Below, in pieces: positions 28,678-36,786 of a stretch of 64,000 nucleotides of DNA. The notes beneath the pieces are model-generated. The model was not told the origin of the DNA. It worked only from the letters and a program-made list of their open reading frames with translations, and made no database searches. A program made the translations under genes and the position numbers. Origin of the DNA: Saccharothrix sp. GTDB taxonomy: Bacteria > Actinomycetota > Actinomycetes > Mycobacteriales > Pseudonocardiaceae. Position 1 is the first letter of the stretch. Every line of letters starts with the position of its first letter. The DNA is taken from positions 171,648 to 235,647 of the forward strand of contig NZ_JAPSLK010000007.1 of the NCBI RefSeq assembly GCF_031180885.1, given 5' to 3'.

Positions 28678-29526
28678 ATGGCGACCGAGCGGTTGCGGCT
28701 GGAGGACGGCACCGAGCTGAACGTGGTGCGCAGCGGCACGCCCGACGCCGAGGTGACCGTGGTGCTCGCGCACGGCTACGCGTTGGACCACCGCAGTTGG
28801 CACCGGGTGATCGCGGAACTCCCCGAGTCGGTGGCGGTCATCGCCTACGACCACCGCGGCCACGGCGCGTCGAGCCCGGCCACCCGCGAGACCGCGACCA
28901 TCGAGCAGCTCGGCGACGACCTGGGCGAGCTGATCGAACGCCTGGTGCCCACCGGCCAGGTCGTGGTCGCGGGCCACTCGATGGGCGGCATGGCGGCCAT
29001 GGCGATGGCCGAGCGCCGGCCGCGGCTGTACAAGCAGCGGGTCGCGGGGCTGGTGTTCGTGTCCACGGCGGCCAGCGGCCTGTCGGAGACCTCGTTGGCG
29101 TGGCCCAAGGCGTTGGGCAAGCTGGTGCGCGAGCTGGAACGGGCGTTCGGGCCGCTGGTCCGGGCGGTGCGGGAGCGGATCGAGCCGGCCAAGACGGCGG
29201 GGTTGCGGTGGTGGCTGTTCGGTGACCAGCCGCGCGCGGAGGACGTCGACCTGACCGCGGACATGGTGTGGGGCCACTGGCCGGAGACGATCGCCCTGTT
29301 CCGACCGGCGGTGGACCGCTACGACCGCGAGGCGGCGTTGACGGTGGCGGCGGAGAAGCCGGTGATCGCGATCGTGGGCGACGAGGACCGCCTGGTGGGC
29401 GAGTACAACGCGCGGGCGTTGGCCGAGGCGGTGGGTGGCGAGTCCGTGGTGGTGGAGGACGCCGGGCACATGCTGCCGCTGGAGGCGCCGGTCGAGGTCG
29501 CGGCCCAGATCGCCAAGCTGTCCTGA
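28678..29526 (+). CDS. Alpha/beta-hydrolase
   Basis: ATG at 28678 after GAAAGGACGG; 282 residues, a normal length for the family. It shows the N-terminal LAHGYALDHRSW oxyanion region, the nucleophile elbow GHSMGGMAAMA (Ser at about 102), a helical cap at about 130-210, an acid in VGDEDRLV and the catalytic His in DAGHMLPLE. This resembles haloperoxidase/epoxide-hydrolase-like esterases. There is no signal peptide, so it is cytoplasmic. A hairpin terminator follows, facing the next convergent gene. Substrate unknown. Confidence 0.88.
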   Translation: MATERLRLEDGTELNVVRSGTPDAEVTVVLAHGYALDHRSWHRVIAELPESVAVIAYDHRGHGASSPATRETATIEQLGDDLGELIERLVPTGQVVVAGHSMGGMAAMAMAERRPRLYKQRVAGLVFVSTAASGLSETSLAWPKALGKLVRELERAFGPLVRAVRERIEPAKTAGLRWWLFGDQPRAEDVDLTADMVWGHWPETIALFRPAVDRYDREAALTVAAEKPVIAIVGDEDRLVGEYNARALAEAVGGESVVVEDAGHMLPLEAPVEVAAQIAKLS

Positions 29527-29550
29527 CGGTCGTCAGGCTGTCGTAAAGGT

Positions 29551-29585
29551 GGACGCGCTGCGCGGGTGTACCGAGCAGCGCGTCC
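29551..29585. terminator. Hairpin between convergent genes
   Basis: GGACGCGCTGC (29551-29561) pairs perfectly with GCAGCGCGTCC (29575-29585). It lies between the hydrolase stop and the membrane-protein stop and can serve both. Confidence 0.7.
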
Positions 29586-29590
29586 CCCGT

Positions 29591-31369
29591 TCACACCGCC
29601 CGGTGCAGGCCGCGGACTCGGGCGGCACCCGCGTAGAGCCAGGCGAACAGCACCCACATGCCGGCGAAGATCAGGCCGACGACCAGGTAGGCGACCGTCC
29701 ACAGGACCGCCGGCGTGTCGCTCTTGCGCTCGCGCTGGAGGAAGTCGATCTCCGCCATGAACGCGCGCGCCCCGTCCCGGGCCTCGATGGCGGCAGCGTT
29801 CGCCGCCGGGTCGGCCGGGGCGTAGATCGGCAGGATGGCCATCACGCCGTCCGGCGTGTGCAGGCGGACACCGGACTTCCACTGGCCGTAGACGGGCAGG
29901 GGCTGGGCGGTCCGGTAGACGCCGTCGCCGACGTCCTCCAGCGGGGTCGTCGCGAAGTCGCCGCCCTGCCACGCGAAACCGTTGAGCCACACCGGGTTCT
30001 CCACCGGGCGGTCCAGGCGGATGGTGGCGTGCGCCCAGCGGGGCGCGGCGTCGCTGTTGGGGTTGGAGACCTCGAAACCGGCCATGGCCTCGGTCAGCCT
30101 GACGTCCCCGCTCAACGGCGCCGGATCCTGGGGCACGGCGACCGAGGCCATGAGCCCCACCGCCGCGAGCGCGCCGAGCAGGCCGGGCAGGTGGCGGGGA
30201 CCGGTGCTCTCGGCGCGTGCGGCGACCTCGTCGACGCGTTCCTGCTGCCACACGCCGATCAGCGCGCCGGCGACCGCGGCGGCCGTGCCGTAGACGACGT
30301 AGGTGACCAGCTGGTGTGACGGCCACGGGTTGGGCATGAGCGTCTGGGACAGCGCGGCTTCGCCGAGCATGCCGACGGTGCCCGCGCCGATCCCGGCGAC
30401 CAGGGCGAACCGCCAGCGGGTCAGGAACAGCGCCGCGGCCTCGACCACGACGGCCTCCGCCAGGTACGGCAGCGGCACGGCCAGGTGCAGGTCGGCCACC
30501 GCCGGGATCGCGGAGAACAGCAGCCGGCTGCCCAACAGCACACCAAGCACGATCAACGTCCCGCCCGGCCCCCACGACAGCCGGCCCATGGTCAGCGTCC
30601 ACGCCCCGATCAGCCCGACCAGCACCACCTGCGCGAGCATCGGGAACTGCGGCACGCCCAGGTCGAACTCCATCAGGAACGTCGAGGCGCCCATCAGCCA
30701 CGCGCCCGCCAGCACCGGCCCGAGCAGCCGCACCAGCCGGCCGTGCGCGCCGACCTGGCGTGCCTCGGCGAGCAGCAGTTGCAGCCCGAGCACGACCCCG
30801 ACGCCGCCGCCGATCATGAGGATGTGGGTCGGGCCCCACTCGGTGACGTCCTGGCCGAAGAGCCGGTGCCACACGTCGTCCAGCGGGAACCCGGCCACGC
30901 CCACCAGCCCGGTCGCCGTCATCTGCACACTGCCCATGGGGACGCGCCAGTCCTTGTAGACGCGGAAGGTGCGTGTCGGCAGCGGGTCCCGGGCGAGGGC
31001 GGCGCTGATCAGGCCGCTGGCCAGGATGCCCATCAGTCCGAAGTAGATCGGGAAGTGCGACGGGTTGGCCAGCGGACCCTCGTCGCGGCCGAGTTCCATG
31101 TGGATGGGGACGTCCCAGTACACGCCGACCAGCGCGGAGAACCCCGACAGCCCGGCGAGCCCCATCGGCAGCGCGGCCCACCGCGGCAGCCCGGTCCGGT
31201 CCGCGGCCCGGTCCGCCAGCCGCCCGACCGGGTTGGGCCGCCCGGCCCGTTCCGCGACCACGAACAGCAGCACCGGTACGAACACCGCGGCCGCCATCGC
31301 CGCCGCGATCAGGACCTGCGTGAACTCCGCCCCACCCGCCGGTGGTGCCTCGTGTGCCAGGACGTGCAT
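29591..31369 (-). CDS. Large multi-spanning membrane protein with conserved-looking His residues
   Basis: ATG at 31369 with GGAGG directly upstream; 592 residues. About ten to twelve transmembrane helices fill residues 15-455, and a soluble domain (about 460-555) sits before a last helix near the C-terminus. Intramembrane or interfacial His/Asp/Glu residues cluster in PIHMELGRDEG, NPSHFPIYFG, DDVWHRLFGQDVTEWGPTHILM. That pattern could ligate a metal or haem. I know similar uncharacterised proteins in actinobacteria but no function. The soluble part contains AWQGGDFATTPLEDVGDGVYRT, reminiscent of an FixH/CtaG-associated beta-sandwich. It starts 106 bp from the divergent TerB-like gene. Confidence 0.6.
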   Translation of the reverse strand: MHVLAHEAPPAGGAEFTQVLIAAAMAAAVFVPVLLFVVAERAGRPNPVGRLADRAADRTGLPRWAALPMGLAGLSGFSALVGVYWDVPIHMELGRDEGPLANPSHFPIYFGLMGILASGLISAALARDPLPTRTFRVYKDWRVPMGSVQMTATGLVGVAGFPLDDVWHRLFGQDVTEWGPTHILMIGGGVGVVLGLQLLLAEARQVGAHGRLVRLLGPVLAGAWLMGASTFLMEFDLGVPQFPMLAQVVLVGLIGAWTLTMGRLSWGPGGTLIVLGVLLGSRLLFSAIPAVADLHLAVPLPYLAEAVVVEAAALFLTRWRFALVAGIGAGTVGMLGEAALSQTLMPNPWPSHQLVTYVVYGTAAAVAGALIGVWQQERVDEVAARAESTGPRHLPGLLGALAAVGLMASVAVPQDPAPLSGDVRLTEAMAGFEVSNPNSDAAPRWAHATIRLDRPVENPVWLNGFAWQGGDFATTPLEDVGDGVYRTAQPLPVYGQWKSGVRLHTPDGVMAILPIYAPADPAANAAAIEARDGARAFMAEIDFLQRERKSDTPAVLWTVAYLVVGLIFAGMWVLFAWLYAGAARVRGLHRAV

Positions 31370-31474
31370 CGTCGCCTCCTGCGGTGCGCCGGGTCGGGAG
31401 GGACGATACCAAATATGTGTAACTTGAAGTAGCAGTTACTGAAGATCACATCTACCGGTCTCTAGGCTGACCGG

Positions 31475-31861
31475 GTGATCTACACCGACAGCGAAGCCCG
31501 AACCCTGCGCACGGCCGTCTTCGGCGCGATGGTCCTGGTCTCCACCGCGGAGCCGGGCGCCCTCGACCAGGAGAGCCACGCCGGCATCCGCGCCCTGTCC
31601 ACGTTCTCGCCGTCTTTGCGCGAGGTCCTGTCCGCCGCGCACCCGGAGTTGCCGGAGGGCACGGTCGCCGACGTGGAGGCGGGTGTCCTGGACGCGCTGC
31701 GCCGGTCCGCGGCGATCCTGTCGACGAAGGCCCCGGCGGACGCGCGGGCGTTCCCGGAGGCGGTGCTGTCGATCTGCCGGGAGGTGGCCACGGCGGATGG
31801 CCACGTGGGCGAGGACGAACACGCGGTGATCACCCGCGTCCGGGAGGCACTGGCCGGCTGA
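31475..31861 (+). CDS. TerB-like domain protein
   Basis: GTG at 31475; 128 residues. It is an all-helical protein ending in the TerB-like signature region (REVATADGHVGEDEHAVITRVREAL), where the Asp/Glu-rich DGHVGEDE turn is typical of the tellurite-resistance TerB/DjlA family fold. TerB-like proteins bind metals and associate with membranes in stress systems. No TerC/TerD partner lies nearby, so a tellurite role is not supported. A perfect hairpin terminator follows at 31893. Confidence 0.65.
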   Translation: MIYTDSEARTLRTAVFGAMVLVSTAEPGALDQESHAGIRALSTFSPSLREVLSAAHPELPEGTVADVEAGVLDALRRSAAILSTKAPADARAFPEAVLSICREVATADGHVGEDEHAVITRVREALAG

Positions 31862-31892
31862 GCCGAGTCATGGACCAAAGACGACCGGGACC

Positions 31893-31924
31893 CGCCCTTC
31901 TCCGGTCCCGGCCGGAGAAGGGCG
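31893..31924. terminator. Perfect 13-bp hairpin
   Basis: CGCCCTTCTCCGG (31893-31905) pairs with CCGGAGAAGGGCG (31912-31924) around TCCCGG. It lies after the TerB-like stop and before the stop of the minus-strand remnant. Confidence 0.8.
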
Positions 31925-31930
31925 TTCCGG

Positions 31931-32562
31931 TCAGTGCGTCGCGAACTCCCCCGCGTACGCCTGCGCCCACGTCCGGAAGTCGCGCGGCGGGCGGCCGGTC
32001 ACCTGCTCGACGGTCGGGTGGAGCCGGGACTCGCCCAGCGTGCCGTCGCGGTAGAAGCTGAAGAACGCGCGCACGTACTCCGCCGGCATCGCCGCCGACA
32101 TCTCCGCCCGCGCCTCCTCGTCCGACAGCCCCACAAACGTCAGGTCCCGGCCGAGGACCTCCCCCAGCACCCGAACCCGGTCGGCAGGCAGCAGCGGCTC
32201 CGGCCCACTGAGCATCAGCACCTGGCCGACGAACTCGGACGAAGTCAAAGCCGAGGCCGCCACCGCACCGATGTCACAAGGGTCGATCATGGCCACCGGC
32301 ACGGAGCCGAACGCGTCGCGAACCGCGTCCCCCACCGACAACTGCGGCAGCCAGCGCAGCGACTTCGACATGAACCCGTGGGACGCAACACCGTCCACTC
32401 CAGACCCGAGGACAGCACCGCCTCCTCCGACCGGATCATGTACTCCGACACCGCGTTCCCGGTGTCCGACGCCGTCACCGCCGGACTCGACAAGAGAACC
32501 ACCCGCCGCACCCCGCACGGGCAGCCTCGGCCAAGATCCCCGGCATGTCCCGATAACGGCGT
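31931..32562 (-). pseudogene. NmrA-like NAD(P)-binding protein remnant, two frameshifts
   Basis: Reading from 32562 downwards, DMPGILAEAARAG, RRVVLLSSPAVTAS and LEWTVLRP are typical of the middle of NmrA/NAD(P)H-binding oxidoreductases. They fall in different frames from each other and from the following FMSKSLRWLPQL...AMIDPCDIGAVAA...TGRPPRDFRTWAQAY. One base is missing near 32509-32514 (expected GGG GTG CGG) and another near 32378 (expected before GGG TTC ATG). The N-terminal Rossmann half with its glycine motif is absent. The gene is therefore broken and truncated. The tail (F..W......F) is well preserved, so decay looks recent. Confidence 0.75.
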
Positions 32563-32817
32563 TGCCCGCCATGTACATCGCCGCCGCGCACACGCCGAGC
32601 GCGCCCAGCCGGTCGCCCAGCACCTCCGGGTGGGTGGGCAGGAACGTCAGCGCGTTGTGGACGTCCCGGACCTTGCGCGCCGGGTCTTCCACGTCGCGCG
32701 GCCCGCCGGTGGACTCGCCGAACCCGGTGAAGTCGAACGGACAGCGCCGCGATCCCCCGGTCGGCGAGCCGCCGCGCGTACCGGTCGGCCATCAGCTCCT
32801 TGACGCTGGTCCACGTC
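32563..32817 (-). pseudogene. Alpha/beta-hydrolase fragment (dienelactone-hydrolase-like), frameshifted
   Basis: Only the middle of the protein remains: GTWTSVKELMADRYARRLADRGIAALS, then after a one-base shift near 32738 FDFTGFGESTGGPRD, EDPARKVRDVHNALTFL and the elbow region GVCAAAMYMAGNAV. In the family the elbow would be GxCxxG with the nucleophile nearby. Both ends are missing: it abuts the NmrA remnant at about 32562 and an opposite-strand LuxR remnant at about 32820. Confidence 0.7.
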
Positions 32818-32820
32818 CCG

Positions 32821-32939
32821 GCGACGTGAACGTGTCCCTGCGCAAGTACCGGGCGCACGTCGCGGACCTGATGTCCCGGCTGGGCGCGGCCACCCGGTTC
32901 CAGGCGGGCATGTTGGCCAAGGAACGCGGCTGGCTCTGA
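32821..32939 (+). pseudogene. C-terminal remnant of a LuxR-type HTH regulator
   Basis: The last 35 or so codons before the stop at 32939 read KYRAHVADLMSRLGAATRFQAGMLAKERGWL, the recognition helix and tail of a NarL/LuxR HTH (TVKxHVxxLLxKLGxxxRxQAV). Nothing upstream in this frame resembles the rest of such a protein, so it is a 3' stub left at a rearrangement junction. Confidence 0.7.
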
Positions 32940-32947
32940 CCACTTCC

Positions 32948-32980
32948 GATACACCGGCGTATTCGATACATTGGTGTATC
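32948..32980. promoter_or_regulatory. Tandem TetR-type operators before the TetR gene
   Basis: GATACATTGGTGTATC (32965-32980) is a perfect palindrome with 6-bp arms. Just upstream ATACACCGGCGTAT (32949-32962) is a near-perfect palindrome of the same core. Both lie 18-50 bp before the TetR start at 32998, the expected place for autoregulation of the three-gene operon. Confidence 0.7.
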
Positions 32981-32997
32981 GAGAGTGAGGTCCCGCC

Positions 32998-33609
32998 ATG
33001 CCGCCCTCCCGCCGCCGGGTCGAGACGCGCCGCCGCCTGCACGAGGCCGCGCTGGCGGTGTTCGCCGCCGAGGGCTTCGGCCGGGCCAGCGTCGAGCAGG
33101 TGTGCGAGCGGGCCGGGTTCACCCGCGGCGCGTTCTACTCCAACTTCGCCTCGCTGGACGAGCTGTTCCTGGCCATGTGGGCGGACCGGTCGAACACCCT
33201 GCTGGAGGACCTGCGGCGCGCGCTGGAGGCGGCGGACACCGCGGACCTGACCACCGCGCGGGACGTCGTGGAACTGGTCGACGCGGCGGTGGGTGTCGAT
33301 GACGCCTGGTACCGCGTGACCGCCGAGTTCACCGCGCACGCGTTGCGCACGCCGGGGTTGCGCGAGGTCGTCGCCCAGCGGGAGGACGCGATCGCCGGCA
33401 CCCTCACCCCGGTCCTGGTGTCGTTCCTGCGGCGGGTCGGCCGCGAGGTCGCCGACCCGAGGGCGCTGGCGCTCGCGCTGGTCGCCGTGCACGACGGGAC
33501 GACCGTGCAGTGCCTGGTCGAGCCGGACGACCCCGCGGCGCGCCGCCGCCGGCTGGACCTTTTCGAAGCTGTCGTGCTCGCCTACACCACCCCCGGAGGG
33601 GACGCATGA
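32998..33609 (+). CDS. TetR-family repressor
   Basis: ATG at 32998; 203 residues. The N-terminal HTH is textbook TetR: AALAVFAAEGFGRASVEQVCERAGFTRGAFYSNF at about 17-50. The C-terminal helical ligand-binding domain follows. Its stop overlaps the ATG of the FAD oxidoreductase (ATGA). Two palindromes of the GATAC...GTATC type lie directly upstream, so it most likely represses its own operon and responds to a substrate of the oxidoreductase or hydrolase encoded downstream. Ligand unknown. Confidence 0.92.
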   Translation: MPPSRRRVETRRRLHEAALAVFAAEGFGRASVEQVCERAGFTRGAFYSNFASLDELFLAMWADRSNTLLEDLRRALEAADTADLTTARDVVELVDAAVGVDDAWYRVTAEFTAHALRTPGLREVVAQREDAIAGTLTPVLVSFLRRVGREVADPRALALALVAVHDGTTVQCLVEPDDPAARRRRLDLFEAVVLAYTTPGGDA

Positions 33610-35267
33610 ACCCGGACGTCATCGTCGTCGGTTCCGGACTGGCCGGCCTGGTCGCCACGCACGAGCTGGCCAAGGCGGGGAAACGGGTCCTGGTGCTGGA
33701 CCAGGAGAACCGCAACAACCTCGGCGGACAGGCCTTCTGGTCGCTGGGCGGGTTGTTCCTGGTGGACTCGCCCGAGCAGCGCCGGCTGGGCATCAAGGAC
33801 AGCTACGAACTGGCCATGCAGGACTGGATGGGCAGCGCCGCGTTCGACCGCGAACGCGAGGACCACTGGCCCCGGCGCTGGGCGCAGGCCTACGTCGAGT
33901 GGGCCGCCGGCGGCAAGCGCCAGTACCTGCACGACCTGGGCTTGCGCGTGCTGCCCATGGTCGGCTGGGCCGAACGCGGCGACGGCAAGGCCGACGGCCA
34001 CGGCAACTCCGTCCCCCGCTTCCACCTCACCTGGGGCACCGGCCCCGAGGTCGTGCGTGTGTTCCTGGAACCCGTCCTGGGCGCGGAGAAGCGCGGCCTG
34101 GTGGAGTTCGGTTTCCGCCACCGCGTCGACGAGCTGATCGTCGAGGACGGCGCCGTGGTCGGTGTCCGGGGAGCCGTCCTGGAGCCCTGCGACGACCTCG
34201 AACGCGGCAAGGCCTCCTCCCGCGAGACCGTCGGCGAGTTCGAACACCGCGCGGCGGCCGTGGTGGTCGCCTCCGGCGGCGTCGGCCACAACCACGACCT
34301 GATCCGCAAGTACTGGCCCACCGAACGCCTCGGCAAGTGCCCGGAAACCCTGATCTCCGGCGTCCCCGCGCACGTGGACGGCCGCATGCTCCTGATCAGC
34401 GAAACCGCCGGCGCGAACGTCGTCAACCGCGACCGGATGTGGAACTACACCGAGGGCATCGTCAACTGGGACCCGATCTGGCCGAACCACGCCATCCGCA
34501 TCCTGGCCGGCCCGTCGTCGCTGTGGTTCGACGCCGCGGGCCGCCGGCTGCCCGCGCCGAACTACCCGAGCTTCGACACCAACGGCACGCTGAAGGCGAT
34601 CCTGGCCGACGGCCACGACTACTCGTGGCTGGTCCTGACCCAGACCATCATCGAGAAGGAGTTCGCGCTGTCGGGTTCTGAGCAGAACCCCGACATCACC
34701 AGCAAGGACGTCAAGCTGGCCTTGAAGAGCCGCCTGGCCAAGGGTGCTCCCGGCCCGGTGGAGGCGTTCAAGCAGCACGGGGTGGACTTCGTCGTCGCCC
34801 GGACGCTGCGCGAACTCGTCGACGGCATGAACAAGATCGCCCGAGGCCCGAAGATCGACCACGACGACCTGGAGCGCCAGATCGTCGCAAGGGATCGCGA
34901 GCTGGGCAACAAGTACGGCAAGGACCTCCAGCTGGCGGCCGTCGAACACGCCCGCCGCTACCTGGGCGACCGGATCACCCGGGTGGCCAAGCCACACCGC
35001 ATCCTCGACCCGGCGCACGGTCCGTTGATCGCCGTGCGCTTGAACATCCTCACCCGCAAGACGCTGGGCGGGTTGGAGACGAACCTGGACTCCCAGGTGG
35101 TCCGCGCGGACGGCTCGGTGCTGCCGGGCTTGTACGCGGCGGGCGAGGTGGCCGGCTTCGGCGGCGGTGGCGTCCACGGCTACAACGCCCTGGAGGGCAC
35201 TTTCCTGGGCGGCTGCATCTTCTCCGGCCGCGCGGCGGGCCTGGCTCTGGCGCGCGACCTGCGGTGA
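33606..35267 (+). CDS. FAD-binding dehydrogenase, KstD/fumarate-reductase flavoprotein family
   Basis: ATG at 33606 overlaps the TetR stop by 4 bp; 553 residues. It has the N-terminal FAD Rossmann motif VVGSGLAGLVATHELAKAGKRVLVLDQE. It continues with GGQAFWSLGGLFLVDSPEQRR and ends with GGGVHGYNALEGTFLGGCIFSGRAAG, the flavin-closing motif. This matches the cytosolic KstD-like 'FAD-binding dehydrogenase' group found in mycobacteria and relatives. These are related to 3-ketosteroid delta1-dehydrogenases but with uncertain substrates. Coupling to a TetR regulator and an alpha/beta hydrolase suggests a small catabolic or detoxification operon. Confidence 0.85.
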   Translation: MNPDVIVVGSGLAGLVATHELAKAGKRVLVLDQENRNNLGGQAFWSLGGLFLVDSPEQRRLGIKDSYELAMQDWMGSAAFDREREDHWPRRWAQAYVEWAAGGKRQYLHDLGLRVLPMVGWAERGDGKADGHGNSVPRFHLTWGTGPEVVRVFLEPVLGAEKRGLVEFGFRHRVDELIVEDGAVVGVRGAVLEPCDDLERGKASSRETVGEFEHRAAAVVVASGGVGHNHDLIRKYWPTERLGKCPETLISGVPAHVDGRMLLISETAGANVVNRDRMWNYTEGIVNWDPIWPNHAIRILAGPSSLWFDAAGRRLPAPNYPSFDTNGTLKAILADGHDYSWLVLTQTIIEKEFALSGSEQNPDITSKDVKLALKSRLAKGAPGPVEAFKQHGVDFVVARTLRELVDGMNKIARGPKIDHDDLERQIVARDRELGNKYGKDLQLAAVEHARRYLGDRITRVAKPHRILDPAHGPLIAVRLNILTRKTLGGLETNLDSQVVRADGSVLPGLYAAGEVAGFGGGGVHGYNALEGTFLGGCIFSGRAAGLALARDLR

Positions 35268-36082
35268 GACGACGGGTCGCCGGGTCTTTCGCGTCGGTTG
35301 GCGGGCGGGCCGTTCACGTGCGGGTGGACGGCCCCGCCGAGGGCCCACCGGTCGTGCTGCTCCACGGTTTCGGTGGCTCACTGCACTGGTTCGACCGCCT
35401 GGTGCCGCTGCTGGGCGGTTGCCGGGTGATCCGCGTCGACCTGCTGGGCCACGGGGCGACCGGCGGGCCGGCGGCGGACGCCGACGAACAGGCTCGGGCC
35501 GTGGCCGGCGTGCTGGCGTCGCTCGGGATGTCGGACGTGGTGGCGGTCGGGCACTCGTTCGGCGCGGACGTGGCTCTGTCGCTGGCGGAGACGTCGGGCC
35601 GGGTGGCACGAGTGGTGGTCGTGGCGCAGGCTCCGGACTACTCGGACGCGACCTTCCCGCCCGGTGATTTCCTGATGACGCTGCCGCTGGTGGGGGCTCT
35701 GTTGCACCGTTTCGCGCCGGCGTTCGCGGTACGGGCGGTCGCCGCACACGCGGTGGCACCGGGCTTCCGGGTGGGCGCGACTCTGGTCCAGCAGTCTCTG
35801 GAGGACCACAAGGCTTTGGACGCCGGGATGTTCCCGATCGTCCTGGTCCAACGCCGCCGGAGACTCGCCGCGAACCCCCTCGACACGCGAGTGCGGGAAC
35901 TGGGCCTGCCCACGATGGTGGTCCTGGGCGGCCAGGACCGGTTCTACGGGGCGAGATCGGCACGGCGGTACGCGGCGGTCGGGGCGCGGGTCGAGACGAT
36001 CGCCGAGGCCGGCCACTCCCCCGTCGTCGAGACACCGGGCCGAGTGGCAGCACTGATCCAAGACTTCATGACCGACACCTGA
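35264..36082 (+). CDS. Alpha/beta-hydrolase, third gene of the TetR operon
   Basis: GTG at 35264 overlaps the stop of the oxidoreductase by 4 bp; 272 residues. Features are VVLLHGFGGSLHWFDRL (oxyanion loop), GHSFGADVALSLAE (nucleophile Ser near 100), LGGQDRFYG (acid) and EAGHSPVVETP (His). It is a cytoplasmic lyase/esterase-like hydrolase. Translational coupling implies it acts on the same compound as the flavoenzyme, for example opening a ring or ester made by dehydrogenation (inference). Confidence 0.9.
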   Translation: MRRRVAGSFASVGGRAVHVRVDGPAEGPPVVLLHGFGGSLHWFDRLVPLLGGCRVIRVDLLGHGATGGPAADADEQARAVAGVLASLGMSDVVAVGHSFGADVALSLAETSGRVARVVVVAQAPDYSDATFPPGDFLMTLPLVGALLHRFAPAFAVRAVAAHAVAPGFRVGATLVQQSLEDHKALDAGMFPIVLVQRRRRLAANPLDTRVRELGLPTMVVLGGQDRFYGARSARRYAAVGARVETIAEAGHSPVVETPGRVAALIQDFMTDT

Positions 36083-36172
36083 CCCGGGACGCGCAGCGCC
36101 CAGCTTTTCGGCGCCCAGCTTTTCGGCGCGCAGTGCCGCCGGGCAGTGCCGCCGGGGCACACACCTCAACTT

Positions 36173-36342
36173 GGGCTTCTTGCTTGTGTCATCCCCGTAT
36201 GGCCCGCCCGAAGGGCTACCACAGATTTCCCGGGTGCGGCCGAAATTCTTTGTGAGGAACGAGCAAAAAATTTCAGCGGCACCCGGGAAATCTGTGGTCG
36301 GCTTTGCCGTGGTCATGCGGGGATGACACAAGCAAGAAGCCC
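36173..36342. repeat. 170-bp nested inverted repeat (MITE-like hairpin)
   Basis: Outer arms 36173-36197 and 36318-36342 are perfect 25-bp complements. Inner arms 36219-36237 and 36279-36297 are perfect 19-bp complements (CCACAGATTTCCCGGGTGC). The centre is A+T-rich relative to the genome (GCAAAAAATTTC). No transposase is present. It could be a non-autonomous mobile element or a strong RNA structure. Confidence 0.85.
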
Positions 36343-36364
36343 CGCAGTTGTAGTTGTGTCATCC

Positions 36365-36575
36365 TTGGCGGCTCGCCCGCCGGCGAGGCTCTTTAATCTT
36401 TAGAGCCGCGCTTACACTCTCAAATCCACGCTTCGCGCGTGTAGACGCAACGCGCTCCGCGCTGCTGGAGAATGAACGCGCTTCGCGCTCTTGAACAGCA
36501 CTGACGCGCTCTCGAGCTCGAACGCGCTGCGCACTCTCAAGATCAAAAGCGCCTCGCCGGCGGGCAGGCCGCCAA
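36365..36575. repeat. Second inverted repeat enclosing palindromic CGCGCTTCGCGC words
   Basis: 36365-36389 and 36551-36575 are complementary at 23 of 25 positions. The 160-bp interior carries several 10-14-bp palindromic words (ACGCTTCGCGCGT, ACGCGCTTCGCGCT, CTCGAGCTCGA) and the phrase CTCAAGATCAAA. That phrase recurs with the same words at 63478-63606. Confidence 0.75.
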
Positions 36576-36786
36576 TGGGGGAACCGAAGCCCCGCCGTGG
36601 CTGGGAGCAGCCCGCCGCGCGGGGCGCGGCGAAAAGCGCGGGCGGGATGGGTGTGGTGGGTATGCGTTACCGGGCGGCGGGTGCGTGGCTGGGGTGTGCG
36701 GCGACCTGGGGTTTGTGGGTGGGTACGCCGCGTTCCCGGTCGCGTGCGCCAGCGGTCGCGACCGGGAACGGCGGTGTGCGCGGCGG

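Larger units (their letters stand above)
36083..36786. other. 704-bp gene-free region made of long inverted repeats and palindromic motifs
   Basis: No open frame here is protein-like. It contains an inverted repeat at 36173-36342, a second at 36365-36575 and many copies of the short palindromic word CGCGCTTCGCGC and variants between 36410 and 36545. The last part (36580-36786) is G-rich without visible signals and includes the region after the MFS stop. Confidence 0.7.
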
